The notes: generated by a model not told the origin, from the letters alone. 64,000 bases of DNA from Fen-1254 sp963769605 (GCA_963769605.1 CAVYML010000002.1:248001-312000); one strand, 5' to 3'; shown: positions 26,108 to 36,331, counted from the stretch's first letter. A program made the numbers and translations.

Positions 26108-29100
26108 ATGCAATTCATTCATCTTCATAATCATACTCATTACAGCCTCTTAGACGGTGCGACAACAGTCGAAACGCTCATTAAGGCCGCTCTCGAACAG
26201 AAAATGCCTGCCGTTGCCATGACGGATCACGGCGTAATGTTCGGCGCTCTGGAATTTTATAGAAAAGCGGTGAAGTACGGCGTCAAACCTATCATCGGTT
26301 GTGAAGCATATGTAGTCACAAAAGGATCGAGGCGGGATCGGGGTGTCGATGCTGAACGCATGAATAAGGGGCAGGGACGCGGGATCTATAATCATATCAT
26401 ATTACTCGCCAAGGATGAGGCGGGGTACAAAAACCTGATGAAACTCTGCACCGCCGCTCATACGGAGGGATTTTATTTCAAGCCGCGTATCGATCTTGAG
26501 CTGCTCCGGAAATACTGCGGCGGGCTTGTTGCAACGTCTGCATGTTCTTCAGGTATCGTCAATGCGCAGATTATTAACGGGAACCCCGATGAAGCGATAG
26601 AGTATGCATCTCTTTATAAAGAGATATTCGGTGAAGACTTTTATCTGGAGATACAGAATCACGGCCTGGAAAAAGAAAAAATTCTTCTCGACAGAGTGCC
26701 GCAAATAGCAAAAGATCTCGGAATCAAACTCGTTGCAACGAACGATTGCCATTATATAAAACGTGAACATGCCATACCGCATAATATCATGTTGTATATA
26801 CCGGAGGCGAGCAGCACAAACACCCCGGATTATATGACGCTCCGCTACGGCACTGACCAGCTTTATTTTAAGTCCGCAAAAGAAATGATCGACCTTTTCG
26901 GCAAGTATCCGGGAGCAGTCGAATCGACTCTGGAGATCGCCGATAAGTGCAGCCTTCGGCTGGAACTGCGAAAAAACCATATGCCGGCATTTCCGATTCC
27001 TGAAGACTCGGGAATTGCCGATACGGATCGATATTTCGAAAAGCTCGCACACGAAGGAATTGCAAAACGATATCCTTCTATGACGCCTGAAATCGAGCAG
27101 CGGCTGTCGCACGAAATCGATGTCATCCGGAAAATGGGCTACGCGGGATATTTTCTTATTGTTCAGGATTTTATCAATGCCGCAAAACGCCTTGGAGTTC
27201 CAGTCGGCCCCGGCCGGGGCAGCGCTGCAGGCAGTATCGTTGCGTACGCGTTAGGTATAACGAATGTCGATCCTCTACAATACGATCTTCTCTTCGAGCG
27301 TTTCTTGAATCCGGATCGTGTTTCTATGCCTGATATCGATATTGATTTCTCGGATAATAAACGGGAAAAGGTCATCGAATATGTCAAAAGTAAATACGGA
27401 GAAAAATCCGTCGCACAGATCGTTACATTTGGCACACTCTCCGCACGGGCTGCTTTAAAAGATGTCGGAAGAGTTCTTGGGATTCCGCTCGGAGTCATCG
27501 ATTCTATTACAAAACAAATTCCGGTGGTGCAGGGCAAGGTAACTCCCATCGAAGAAGCGCTGCGGACTGTTCCTGAATTGAAATGGATCGGTGAGAGCGG
27601 GGATGAAAAAATAAAATTATTGATCGACGCGGCAAAAGTTTTGGAAGGAATGAACCGCAATGTCTCCATGCACGCAGCCGGCGTCGTAATTGCACCGGGA
27701 GATATCAGCGACTTTGTGCCGATGTATAAAACTCCGCAGACAGATTTGATGACGCAATACAACATGAAGGATTTAGAAGAAGCCGGATTGTTGAAAATGG
27801 ATTTTCTTGGTTTGCGGACACTGACGGTTCTGGAAAATGCCCTGTCCTTGATTCACGATGTGCACGGTAAAACGGTCGATCTGGATTCCATACCGGATAA
27901 GGATGCGGAGACACTTGCAATGTTTTCAAGAGGGCAGACAGTGGCGCTGTTCCAATTTGAAAGCTCCGGCATGCAGGAATACCTGCGGAAGCTGAGACCT
28001 TCATCGATGCACGACCTCGTTGCCATGAATGCGCTGTATCGTCCCGGTCCCATGGAAAATATTCCGGATTTTATCAACCGCAAGAACGGGAAACAAAAAA
28101 TTACGTACCTGCATCCAAAACTGGAACCGATTTTGAGCGAGACGTACGGCGTAATCGTGTATCAAGAACAGGTTATAAAGATCGCCAGTGAAATTGCAGG
28201 ATTGAGCCTATCGCAGGCGGACTTGCTAAGGCGTGCGATGGGGAAAAAGGACAAGGATTTGATGGCGAGGCAGAAAAAGGAATTCTGTGACAGCGCTGTT
28301 AAAAACGGGATTGACAAAAAAACGGCATCCGATATCTTCGATTTGATAGAAAAATTCGCTTCCTACGGATTCAACAAATCGCATAGTGTCGCCTATTCGA
28401 TTCTTGCCTACCAAACGGCATACTTGAAGGCGCATTTTCCGGCAGAGTATATGGCGGCGACACTGACAAGTGAAATGGCGGATACGGATAAGATTGTTGT
28501 ACTGATCGATGATTGCCGGAAAATGGGAATCGAAGTTCTGCCGCCTGATGTCAATGAAAGCGGCGTCAGCTTCGGCGTTAAGCCGAAGGGTATTCGCTTC
28601 GGCCTTAGCGCTATTAAAAATGTCGGAGTCGGAGCCGTAGAACAAATTGTCAAAGCGCGTCAGGAGAAGGGGAGATTTCATGATATTTTCGACTTCTGCA
28701 GTCGCGTCGATCTCCGCTCTGTAACCAAAAAAACGATCGAAAGTTTAGTGCTGGCGGGAGCGTTTGATTCTTTGCATGAGAATAGGGCGCAGTTGTTTAC
28801 GGCGGCGGAAATGGCTATTGCACATGGACAAAAAGCACAGGAGCAGGCCTTGATGGGGCAGTCGAATCTGTTCGATCGTGGAGGCACGCGGGGAGTTGAA
28901 CGTCCCACACTGCGGGCTTCGGAAAAATGGAGCGAAACGGAAAAACTCGAGAAAGAAAAATCGGTTCTGGGTTTTTATGTCTCAGGCCATCCGCTCTGGA
29001 AATACAGGGATGAAGTAGACGGTCTGGCCACTGCGCGGCTGGGTGACGCAGCTTCAATAAGGCCGAATTCGACCGTCCGGGTGTGCGGAATTATTGCAGA

Positions 29101-29569
29101 TGTAAAGAAGAAAATCGATAAACGCGGAAAGACGATGGCATTCATTACCATCGAGGATTTTACCGGAAAAGCAGATTGCATAGTTTTTGCGGATCCATAT
29201 CAAAAATATAACAGCCTTCTGCAGGTCGGATCTATTGTGATGGTTACGGGAAAAAACGACGGAGGGGCCGAAGCTCTGAAAGTCATCGTCACCGAAGTTT
29301 TAGCAATCGATGAAGTACGGAAAAAATTGACCAAAAAAGTCGTCCTGAATGTCGACCTGGATAAAATTACAGAGCTGCAGGCATTCGAATTGGTCAAGCT
29401 GCTCGAGAAAAACAAAGGACGATGTCAATGTTATATCAACGTTGCTGGTGGCGGATTACAGAACAATTTGATATATTTAACAAGAAAGTTTAATGTCGAT
29501 CCGAATCCGCAGTTTACGGATTCCGTGCGAAGCTTGCTGGGCACGGACGCAGTTCGGCTTCAAGGATAG
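26108..29569 (+). CDS. dnaE: DNA polymerase III alpha subunit
   Basis: The replicative polymerase, 1,153 residues from the ATG at 26108, which directly precedes the PHP domain (QFIHLHNHTHYSLLDGATT). The order is PHP (1-210), then palm and thumb with SYFLIVQDFINAAKR-like GYFLIVQDF, VGPGRGSAAGS, and the catalytic PDIDIDFSDNKREKV (Asp pair). The fingers and beta-clamp region follow, then a C-terminal OB domain (VRVCGIIADVKKKIDKRGKTMAFITIEDFTG). The frame is intact and it is the DnaE1 type. It sits in an operon with trxA, whose start lies at the dnaE stop codon. Confidence 0.97.
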   Translation: MQFIHLHNHTHYSLLDGATTVETLIKAALEQKMPAVAMTDHGVMFGALEFYRKAVKYGVKPIIGCEAYVVTKGSRRDRGVDAERMNKGQGRGIYNHIILLAKDEAGYKNLMKLCTAAHTEGFYFKPRIDLELLRKYCGGLVATSACSSGIVNAQIINGNPDEAIEYASLYKEIFGEDFYLEIQNHGLEKEKILLDRVPQIAKDLGIKLVATNDCHYIKREHAIPHNIMLYIPEASSTNTPDYMTLRYGTDQLYFKSAKEMIDLFGKYPGAVESTLEIADKCSLRLELRKNHMPAFPIPEDSGIADTDRYFEKLAHEGIAKRYPSMTPEIEQRLSHEIDVIRKMGYAGYFLIVQDFINAAKRLGVPVGPGRGSAAGSIVAYALGITNVDPLQYDLLFERFLNPDRVSMPDIDIDFSDNKREKVIEYVKSKYGEKSVAQIVTFGTLSARAALKDVGRVLGIPLGVIDSITKQIPVVQGKVTPIEEALRTVPELKWIGESGDEKIKLLIDAAKVLEGMNRNVSMHAAGVVIAPGDISDFVPMYKTPQTDLMTQYNMKDLEEAGLLKMDFLGLRTLTVLENALSLIHDVHGKTVDLDSIPDKDAETLAMFSRGQTVALFQFESSGMQEYLRKLRPSSMHDLVAMNALYRPGPMENIPDFINRKNGKQKITYLHPKLEPILSETYGVIVYQEQVIKIASEIAGLSLSQADLLRRAMGKKDKDLMARQKKEFCDSAVKNGIDKKTASDIFDLIEKFASYGFNKSHSVAYSILAYQTAYLKAHFPAEYMAATLTSEMADTDKIVVLIDDCRKMGIEVLPPDVNESGVSFGVKPKGIRFGLSAIKNVGVGAVEQIVKARQEKGRFHDIFDFCSRVDLRSVTKKTIESLVLAGAFDSLHENRAQLFTAAEMAIAHGQKAQEQALMGQSNLFDRGGTRGVERPTLRASEKWSETEKLEKEKSVLGFYVSGHPLWKYRDEVDGLATARLGDAASIRPNSTVRVCGIIADVKKKIDKRGKTMAFITIEDFTGKADCIVFADPYQKYNSLLQVGSIVMVTGKNDGGAEALKVIVTEVLAIDEVRKKLTKKVVLNVDLDKITELQAFELVKLLEKNKGRCQCYINVAGGGLQNNLIYLTRKFNVDPNPQFTDSVRSLLGTDAVRLQG

Positions 29570-29584
29570 ATGAAGAAAGGATAT

Positions 29585-29911
29585 ATGATGAAACCCGTTG
29601 AAGTAACGGATGCTAATTTTCAGGACGAAGTCCTCAAATCGGATCTGCCCGTGCTGGTGGATTTCTGGGCCACCTGGTGCGGCCCTTGTAAAATGATTGC
29701 TCCTATTGTCGAGGAAATTGCGGGGGAATATTCCGGTAAATTAAAGGTCGGGAAGGTCGATGTAGATTCGAATCAGCAAATTGCGATGCAATTCGGCATC
29801 CGCAGCATTCCTACACTCCTTGTATTTAAAGGAGGCAAGGTTGTCGACCAATTGATCGGCGCCCTGCCTAAAAAAACGTTAATCGAAAAGATTTCAAAAC
29901 ATCTTAATTGA
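29585..29911 (+). CDS. trxA: Thioredoxin
   Basis: A 108-residue protein disulfide reductase with the active site WATWCGPCK, the cis-Pro motif RSIPTLLVFKGG, and length and end typical of TrxA. The ATG at 29585 is chosen because AAAGGA (29576-29581) precedes it closely. The ATG at 29570 touches the dnaE stop but has no ribosome site. It is cytoplasmic and co-transcribed with dnaE. Confidence 0.95.
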   Translation: MMKPVEVTDANFQDEVLKSDLPVLVDFWATWCGPCKMIAPIVEEIAGEYSGKLKVGKVDVDSNQQIAMQFGIRSIPTLLVFKGGKVVDQLIGALPKKTLIEKISKHLN

Positions 29912-29998
29912 CCTCTACAGCAGACATTGCGGGAATGGCGATCGGTCGGAGCGGATTCTCGCATTTTTGTTTTCATACATTCTGAAAAGGAAAAAGCG

Positions 29999-31765
29999 TT
30001 GGAAGGATATAAACAGCGGACGCATACGTGCGGCGAATTGAGAAAAGAACAGGTCGGGCAAACGGTGACATTGACCGGCTGGGTAGATACAAGCCGGGAT
30101 CATGGCGGAGTTATTTTTATCGATCTCCGGGATCGCTATGGAAAAACACAGATTGTTTTTTCACCCGATCTCCATAACGAGACATACGAACTGGCAAAAA
30201 CACTGAGAACGGAATATGTCGTTTCAGCAACGGGCAGCGTTATTCTCCGTCCGGCAGATATGCTGAACCCGTCGATTCCGACCGGTGAAATAGAAGTGAA
30301 CGGTCTCGAATTGACCATCCTCAATAAAGCCGAAACGCCTCCGTTCCAGATAGAGGATTCTATCGAGGTCAGCGAAGATGTCCGTTTGCGTTACCGCTTT
30401 CTGGATCTGCGCCGCTCCCAGATGCAGCAAAACCTTCTTCTCCGGCATAAAGCATGCCAGGTGGCAAGAAGCTACTACGACCGGAACGGGTTTATTGAAA
30501 TTGAAACGCCGATTCTTATGAAAAGCACTCCGGAAGGAGCGAGGGATTTTTTAGTGCCCAGCCGGCTTCATCGAGGCAGGTTTTATGCCCTTCCGCAATC
30601 CCCGCAAACGTATAAACAAATCTTGATGGTCTCGGGGTTCGACCGGTACTTCCAGATTGTAAAATGTTTCCGTGATGAAGACCTCCGTGCAGACCGGCAG
30701 CCCGAATTTACACAGATCGATGTGGAAATGTCGTTTATCGGGGAAGACGATATTTTAAAAATAACCGAGGGTCTCCTTGCAGAACTTTTTGAAAAAACCA
30801 TCGGCGTCCGGCCGAAACTCCCTTTCCCTCGCTTGACGTATAAAGAAGCTATGGAAACATACGGAAGCGATAAGCCGGATGCGCGGTTCGGCGCCACGAT
30901 CAAACAGATGACCGATATCGTTGCAAAATCGAATTTTAAAGTATTCAGCGATACGGTCAAGCGCGGCGGCATTGCAGCGGGAATCAGATTCGAAGGCATG
31001 GGAGGGTATACACGGAACCAGCTCGACGGGCTGACCAATTATGTCAAAACACTCGGCGCAGGCGGGCTCGTTTACATTAAAGTGCAGGAGGGGAAGAACG
31101 AATGTTCTTCGGAAAAATTCCTTTCGCAGGAAGAAATTGCAGCCCTTGTCGCACGCGCAGAAGCAAAACCGGGAGATCTTGTTCTTATCGTTTCCGGAAC
31201 CTGGCGAAAAGCGCTGACCATTCTCGGTTCCTTGCGGCTGGAAATGGCGAACAGGCATAATCTGATTCCGCCGGATACATGGAATTTTCTCTGGGTCGTA
31301 GATTTTCCTCTCTTCGAGTATAGTGAAGAAGACAAAAGATTCCTTGCTGTGCATCACGCATTTACATCACCCAAACTCGAAGATGCCGCATTTCTTGAAT
31401 CCGATCCCGGTAAAGTCCGTGCGCGCGCTTACGATATTGTCCTGAACGGCAATGAAATCGGAGGCGGCAGCATTCGAATTCATACGCCGGAACTGCAGAG
31501 CAAAGTATTTCAACTTATGGGAATCGGACCCGAGGAAGCTAAAAATAAATTCGGCTTTTTACTTGATGCCTTCAAATACGGTGCGCCGCCCCATGGGGGG
31601 ATAGCGTTCGGTCTCGATCGCATTATCATGCTCATGTCGGGCAGTAAATCCATCCGTGATGTCATTGCATTTCCCAAAACAGCAAGCGGTATATCGCTGA
31701 TGGACGATGCACCTTCGGCGGTCGAATTAAAACAACTTCAAGAATTACACATTCGTACAGTGTAA
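29999..31765 (+). CDS. aspS: Aspartyl-tRNA synthetase
   Basis: A class IIb synthetase of 588 residues. The N-terminal OB anticodon-binding domain has RTHTCGELRKEQVGQTVTLTGWVD and RDHGGVIFIDLRDRYG. The catalytic motifs are FIEIETPIL, FDRYFQIVKCFRDEDLRADRQPEFTQIDVEMSF (the loop with flanking fragments) and GIAFGLDRIIMLMSG. The TTG at 29999 is the best start: AAGGA lies 7 bases before it and the protein then begins M-E-G-Y-K. The frame opens further upstream, but that part is not conserved-looking. The GAD insert typical of bacterial enzymes is present. Confidence 0.96.
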   Translation: MEGYKQRTHTCGELRKEQVGQTVTLTGWVDTSRDHGGVIFIDLRDRYGKTQIVFSPDLHNETYELAKTLRTEYVVSATGSVILRPADMLNPSIPTGEIEVNGLELTILNKAETPPFQIEDSIEVSEDVRLRYRFLDLRRSQMQQNLLLRHKACQVARSYYDRNGFIEIETPILMKSTPEGARDFLVPSRLHRGRFYALPQSPQTYKQILMVSGFDRYFQIVKCFRDEDLRADRQPEFTQIDVEMSFIGEDDILKITEGLLAELFEKTIGVRPKLPFPRLTYKEAMETYGSDKPDARFGATIKQMTDIVAKSNFKVFSDTVKRGGIAAGIRFEGMGGYTRNQLDGLTNYVKTLGAGGLVYIKVQEGKNECSSEKFLSQEEIAALVARAEAKPGDLVLIVSGTWRKALTILGSLRLEMANRHNLIPPDTWNFLWVVDFPLFEYSEEDKRFLAVHHAFTSPKLEDAAFLESDPGKVRARAYDIVLNGNEIGGGSIRIHTPELQSKVFQLMGIGPEEAKNKFGFLLDAFKYGAPPHGGIAFGLDRIIMLMSGSKSIRDVIAFPKTASGISLMDDAPSAVELKQLQELHIRTV

Positions 31766-31775
31766 AAGGAACTCC

Positions 31776-32883
31776 ATGTTATACGGCGAATTATCGGCTC
31801 GGCTGGAATTACAAAGAAAAAGAATTGCTGCACTCCGGGGGTATCTTTGACCTCGGAACAAAGGAACATGAAGTAGCCGAGCTTCAGGCAAAAACGAACG
31901 AAGACGGCTTTTGGAACGACAACAACGCCGCACAAAAAGTCATCCAGCGCATTAATGAAAAGAAAAATTGGATCGATTCATGGAATGATCTGAATCGCCT
32001 TGCGGAAGATGCGTCGGCATTGATCGAGCTGGCTGAAGAATCCCAGGAAGCAGGCATGGGAGCGGAAATTTTACGTGAAATTGAAAAGCTCGAACAGGAG
32101 ACGGAAAATGTGGAACTGCGCAATATGCTCAGCGGCCCGGATGACGAGAAGAACGCCATCTTGACCATCCACGCCGGCGCGGGAGGAACGGAAGCACAGG
32201 ACTGGTCGGAAATGCTGCTCCGGATGTACACTCGCTGGTGTGAACGAAAAGGATTCAAAGTGTATCTGGCAGATACACTTGATGGCGAGGGGGCGGGTAT
32301 TAAAAGCGCAACGATCGAAGTTTTCGGAAAGTATGCATACGGATATTTGAAAGCGGAAATAGGTGTTCACAGGCTTGTGCGCATCTCGCCCTTCGATTCA
32401 AATGCTCGGCGGCATACGTCATTTGCATCCGTGTTTGCGTGTCCGGAAATCGAGGACGATGTCGCGATTGAAATTAATCCCGCCGATCTTGAAATCGATA
32501 CGTACCGTTCGGGCGGCAAGGGTGGACAGAACGTCAACAAGGTGGAAACTGCCGTGCGTATTACGCATGTGCCGAGCGGAATTGTTGTAGCCTGTCAGCA
32601 GGAACGCTCACAGTTTCAGAACCGGGAAAGGGCAATGAAGATGCTGAAATCCCGGCTCTATCAGCTCCGGCGGGAAGAAGAAGAAGCCCGGCTCGATGCT
32701 ATCGAGAGCACAAAGAAAAAAATAGAATGGGGAAGTCAGATCCGTTCCTATACGTTTCAGCCGTATCAGCTTGTCAAAGATCATCGAACGAATACGGAAA
32801 TGAGCGACGTGCAGGCTGTAATGGACGGAAAAATTGATTCCTTTATTAAGAGTTATCTCATGGATTCATCCATCAAGAAGTAA
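31776..32883 (+). CDS. prfB: Peptide chain release factor 2, programmed +1 frameshift
   Basis: RF2 releases peptides at TGA and TAA. The first 24 codons run from the ATG at 31776 (MLYGELSARLELQRKRIAAL, then R-G-Y-L) to a TGA at 31848-31850. The site GGGGGTATCTTTGAC has the same layout as the known autoregulatory slippage site: an SD-like GGGGG, then CTT-TGA-C. A +1 shift continues as D-L-G-T-K-E-H-E-V-A to the end. Features include GGTEAQDW, the GGQ motif (SGGKGGQNVNKVETAVRI) and the RF2 S-P-F type tripeptide (SPFDSNARRHTSF). AAAAGGA precedes the ATG. The shift makes RF2 level depend on RF2 itself. Confidence 0.97.
31836..31851 (+). promoter_or_regulatory. prfB +1 frameshift site
   Basis: GGGGGTATCTTTGAC: the internal SD-like stretch lies 3 bases before CTT, then TGA followed by C, which is the poor termination context that favours the shift. 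Confidence 0.93.
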
Positions 32884-32885
32884 TC

Positions 32886-34127
32886 TTGAAGAAAAAAAAC
32901 AACCCATATTCGGTCGCCCAATTTATCGCATTTCGGCATCTAACGTCAAAGCATAACAGCGGATTCGTTTCCTTTATAACAATTATAGCCATCCTTGGCG
33001 TAACACTCGGCGTTGCGAGTCTTATCATTGCGCTTTCCATTTTGAGCGGATTCGAAAAGACCATCAAGTCGAATGTTGTGAGCTTTACGGCGCACATGCA
33101 ATTGTTTGCATTTCAAAACCAGCTGCTGGAGAAACCGGAAATGACGATCCAGCGCGTTATGGCGAGGTTTCCGGAAATCACCGATATGGCTCCATACCTT
33201 GTAAGGGAAGGGATGGTGCGGTCGAAAGAAGATATCGACGGTATTGTTATCAAAGGAGTCGATCCATCGAACGATATTTCGGCGGCAAAGCGCCGTCTCA
33301 TCGAAGGAACCTATGATCTTTCGGAACGTGAAAGCGGCGTTCAGACAATCATTATCGGGAAACGATTATCCGAAAAATTAAAAGCGGCAATAGGTCAGAG
33401 AGTGCTGGTCTACGGGCTCGGAGGTTCCTCTATTTCTCTGTCGCAGGCAAGAACGATGCAATTCGAAGTTCGGGGCATTTACGAAACCGGAATGGCCGAT
33501 TATGACGGGAGCATCGTGTATGTCAACCTGCGTAATGCCCAGCGTTTGTTTCAGGTCGGTCCGACGGTCTCAGGATTTGATATTTTGGTAAGCGAAACCG
33601 ACAGCCTCGAGTCGCTGTCGAATCAAATTCCGGATTATCTCGGATATCCGTATTACGCCCGAACGATGCAGCAAATGTACCGGAATCTTTTTATGTGGAT
33701 TGAACTTCAGAAAAAACCGGTTCCCATTATTCTCGGCCTTATTATCATCGTCGCTACGGTCAATATCGTCGGAATGCTCCTCATGATGGTCATGGAAAAA
33801 TCGAGGCAGATCGGCATACTTAAAGCGCTCGGCATGCAGCGGAAAGCAATCATTCGGTTGTTCCTTTATCAGGGACTACATATCGGCGTGATAGGAACCG
33901 TTCTCGGCAATATCATCGCTTTTCTTCTCTGCTGGCTGGAATTGCATTACCGGTTTATTCCTCTTCCGTCCGGAATCTATTTTATGACGCATGTTCCCAT
34001 TGAACTTTTGTTTTTCAATTTTTTCATTGTGAGTGTTGCGGCGCTGCTCATGAGTTTTTTGGCATCGCTCATACCTGCCCGTGTTGCAACACGTTTGGAT
34101 CCTATCAAATTGCTGCGGTTTAATTAA
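32886..34127 (+). CDS. ABC transporter permease, LolC/LolE-type (FtsX fold)
   Basis: A 413-residue inner-membrane permease of the MacB/FtsX superfamily. One helix lies near the N-terminus (FVSFITIIAILGVTLGVASLIIALSI) after the FIAFRHLTSK start. A large periplasmic domain of about 220 residues follows, then three C-terminal helices with the coupling segment MEKSRQIGILKALGMQRKAIIRLFLYQG. This is the LolC/E layout, which hands lipoproteins to LolA. The start is TTG at 32886, two bases after the prfB stop, so translation is probably coupled. It works with the next two genes. Confidence 0.88.
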   Translation: MKKKNNPYSVAQFIAFRHLTSKHNSGFVSFITIIAILGVTLGVASLIIALSILSGFEKTIKSNVVSFTAHMQLFAFQNQLLEKPEMTIQRVMARFPEITDMAPYLVREGMVRSKEDIDGIVIKGVDPSNDISAAKRRLIEGTYDLSERESGVQTIIIGKRLSEKLKAAIGQRVLVYGLGGSSISLSQARTMQFEVRGIYETGMADYDGSIVYVNLRNAQRLFQVGPTVSGFDILVSETDSLESLSNQIPDYLGYPYYARTMQQMYRNLFMWIELQKKPVPIILGLIIIVATVNIVGMLLMMVMEKSRQIGILKALGMQRKAIIRLFLYQGLHIGVIGTVLGNIIAFLLCWLELHYRFIPLPSGIYFMTHVPIELLFFNFFIVSVAALLMSFLASLIPARVATRLDPIKLLRFN

Positions 34128-35356
34128 TGAAATTCGAACACCAAATAGCGCTGCGATATTTGATCATGCACAAAGAAGTCCGTTTTGTCAATCTGATATC
34201 GACGATCTCAATCATCGGCGTAACAATCGGAGTGGCAGCATTGATTGTCGTTCTCTCTGTATATAACGGATTTGCCGGATTGGTATCGTCTATTCTTGTT
34301 GGCTTTGATCCTCATGTACGTATCGAGCGTACAGTGCGGGCGGATACTTCCGCCTATTCGGATGTTGTTCAGTTTCTCGACAGGTATCCGGAAGTTAAAG
34401 ATTCCAGCCGCTATGCGCCGTTCATTGCGGGGAAAGCTCTTATCGTTTCCAGAAATGTCAACCGGGTTGTGAATATCCGGGGCATAGAGGCAGACCGGCT
34501 TGCACGTGTTTCGGGTGTAGGTGAGAAAATTGTTCTTGGTTCTCTGGATCTTGCAGAAGGACACGGTATTGTGCTCGGGATGGTACTTGCCGACCGGCTG
34601 GGTGTTTTGATCGGCGATACCATCGCTATTATGAGTCCGGCCGGAGCGGAACTGGCTGCGCTGCAAATGGGGCTTCCGCTGATTAAAAAATTCCGCGTTG
34701 TCGGCATGTACGAATCCAACAATAAAGAATACGACAGTTATTATGCCTTTACGGATCTTGCGAGCGCACAGACGCTTTTTGTAGCGGGCGGGAAAATCGA
34801 CGGGTATGACGTCCGGCTGCCCAATCCTGATGAAGCAGATAAATTGAAAAACGATTTGCAAAAACATATCGGAAAAGATTACAGCGTTCTTACATGGTAT
34901 GATCTCCACAAGGAGCTGTATGTCGTCATGCAGCTTGAGCGCTGGGCGGCATTTATAATTCTCTGTCTTATCATCGCCGTTGCATCGTTTAATTTGCTCG
35001 GTTCGCTAACGATGACGGTAATTCAAAAACAAAGGGATATCGGTATATTGAAATCGATGGGAGCGACGAATGAAAGTATCAAGAGGATATTTCTAACGCA
35101 GGGAGTGTTGGTCGGCAGTATTGGAACAATAGCAGGAACCCTTTTAGGATTGGGAATTGTCATGGCACAGGAACATTATCATATTTTTCCTCTCGATCCC
35201 ACGGTGTATATTATCTCTGCTCTTCCTATTGAAATACATATCGTCGATATAATAATCGTCGGATTTGCTGCAATCGGACTTTGCATGCTTGCATCCCGCA
35301 AACCGGCAAAACGCGCAGCACAACTTCTTCCAGCAAGGGCAATACGATGGGAATAA
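34127..35356 (+). CDS. ABC transporter permease, LolC/LolE-type
   Basis: A 409-residue second permease of the same fold: FEHQIALRYLIMHKEVRFVNLISTISIIGVTIGVAALIVVLSVYNGF at the start (fragment), a periplasmic domain in the middle, and TVIQKQRDIGILKSMGATNESIKRIF as coupling segment. It shares TAATG with the previous gene (stop and start overlap by one base). The two distinct permeases with one ATPase form a heterodimer like LolC/LolE, releasing outer-membrane lipoproteins. Several lipoproteins in this window would be its clients. Confidence 0.88.
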   Translation: MKFEHQIALRYLIMHKEVRFVNLISTISIIGVTIGVAALIVVLSVYNGFAGLVSSILVGFDPHVRIERTVRADTSAYSDVVQFLDRYPEVKDSSRYAPFIAGKALIVSRNVNRVVNIRGIEADRLARVSGVGEKIVLGSLDLAEGHGIVLGMVLADRLGVLIGDTIAIMSPAGAELAALQMGLPLIKKFRVVGMYESNNKEYDSYYAFTDLASAQTLFVAGGKIDGYDVRLPNPDEADKLKNDLQKHIGKDYSVLTWYDLHKELYVVMQLERWAAFIILCLIIAVASFNLLGSLTMTVIQKQRDIGILKSMGATNESIKRIFLTQGVLVGSIGTIAGTLLGLGIVMAQEHYHIFPLDPTVYIISALPIEIHIVDIIIVGFAAIGLCMLASRKPAKRAAQLLPARAIRWE

Positions 35357-36051
35357 CACGAAAAACGGTTCTCCTGACCGGAAAAGATATTTGGAAAGAA
35401 TATCAGACCGGAAAAGACCTTACGCTTCAAGTGCTCAAAGGAGTGGATATTGAAATCCGGAAAGGAGAAATAGCGGTTATTGTCGGGCCTTCGGGATCCG
35501 GTAAAAGCACTCTTCTCCATATCCTCGGTGCTATTGATCGTCCGACAAAAGGAGAGGTCTTTCTTAATGACCAGAATATTTTCAAATATTCTGAAGAACG
35601 CCTGGCATGGTTCAGGAATCAGACGCTCGGTTTTATTTTTCAGTTTCATCATTTGCTGCCTGAATTTAATGCGCTGGAAAATGTATGTATGCCGGCATTG
35701 ATCAGCGGTAAAACAATGAAAGAATCTAAGCAGCGGGCAGAATTTTTACTTTCCACGGTCGGGATGGGTCACCGCGTAACTCACAAACCTTCCGAATTAT
35801 CCGGCGGAGAACAGCAGCGGGTTGCCGTTGCACGCGCGCTGATGAATAACCCGGAATTAGTTCTGGCTGATGAGCCTTCAGGAAATCTCGATGAAGAAAA
35901 CGGCCAGGAGCTGCATCAACTCTTAGCGAGTTTGTCGGAAGATCTGGGAATAACCTTCGTTATCGCCACGCATAATCCGGATCTAACCCGCCGTGCAAAT
36001 CGTGTCATGCGGCTTGCAGAGGGGAAGCTGCTGGTAGCAAGGCACGGGTGA
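35347..36051 (+). CDS. lolD: Lipoprotein-releasing ABC transporter ATPase
   Basis: A 234-residue ABC ATPase with Walker A VGPSGSGKSTLL, the Q-loop near FIFQFHHLLPEFNALENV, the signature LSGGEQQRVAVARAL, Walker B LVLADEPSGNLDE and the switch His ATHN. The LolD/MacB subgroup is indicated by the LLPEFNALENV phrase. The ATG at 35347 overlaps the end of the permease gene by 10 bases. The upstream in-frame ATG (35281) lies inside that gene and is less likely. It forms the Lol complex with the two permeases. Confidence 0.93.
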   Translation: MGITRKTVLLTGKDIWKEYQTGKDLTLQVLKGVDIEIRKGEIAVIVGPSGSGKSTLLHILGAIDRPTKGEVFLNDQNIFKYSEERLAWFRNQTLGFIFQFHHLLPEFNALENVCMPALISGKTMKESKQRAEFLLSTVGMGHRVTHKPSELSGGEQQRVAVARALMNNPELVLADEPSGNLDEENGQELHQLLASLSEDLGITFVIATHNPDLTRRANRVMRLAEGKLLVARHG

Positions 36052-36301
36052 AAAAGATCGGTAAATGGTAAATGGTGAATGGTGAACTATGAAGAGGAAA
36101 TTGCGAATTGCGAATTGCGAATCGCGGATTGTCAATTGTCAATTGTAAACTGACAACTGAAGAACAAAGTAACCAAACAACAAACAACTGAATAACTCAC
36201 CCTCGAACGACGCATCCAGCACTACGAACTATTAACTATCGTTCACTATTTCTTGTTGCACATTCCAACAAAATGCAATATATTGGACAAGTTGCTTAAT
36301 T
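36052..36301 (+). repeat. Short-unit repeat spacer
   Basis: Heptamer-like tandem units follow lolD: AATTGCG three times with drift, then AATTGTC twice and AATTGTA, preceded by AAATGGTAAATGGTGAATGG. It contains no gene. The end (36240-36290) has TTGTTGCACATTCCAACAAAATGC, split here as AT-rich DNA that could hold a promoter for the next gene. Confidence 0.6.
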
Positions 36302-36331
36302 GCCCGACGGAAGAATAAGGTCGGGCTTTTT
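36302..36331 (+). terminator. Rho-independent terminator or leader attenuator
   Basis: GCCCGAC pairs with GTCGGGC across an 11-base loop, followed by TTTTT. It lies only 24 bases before the DUF3098 start codon, so it may end lolD transcripts, or act as an attenuator in the leader of the next gene. Confidence 0.7.
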
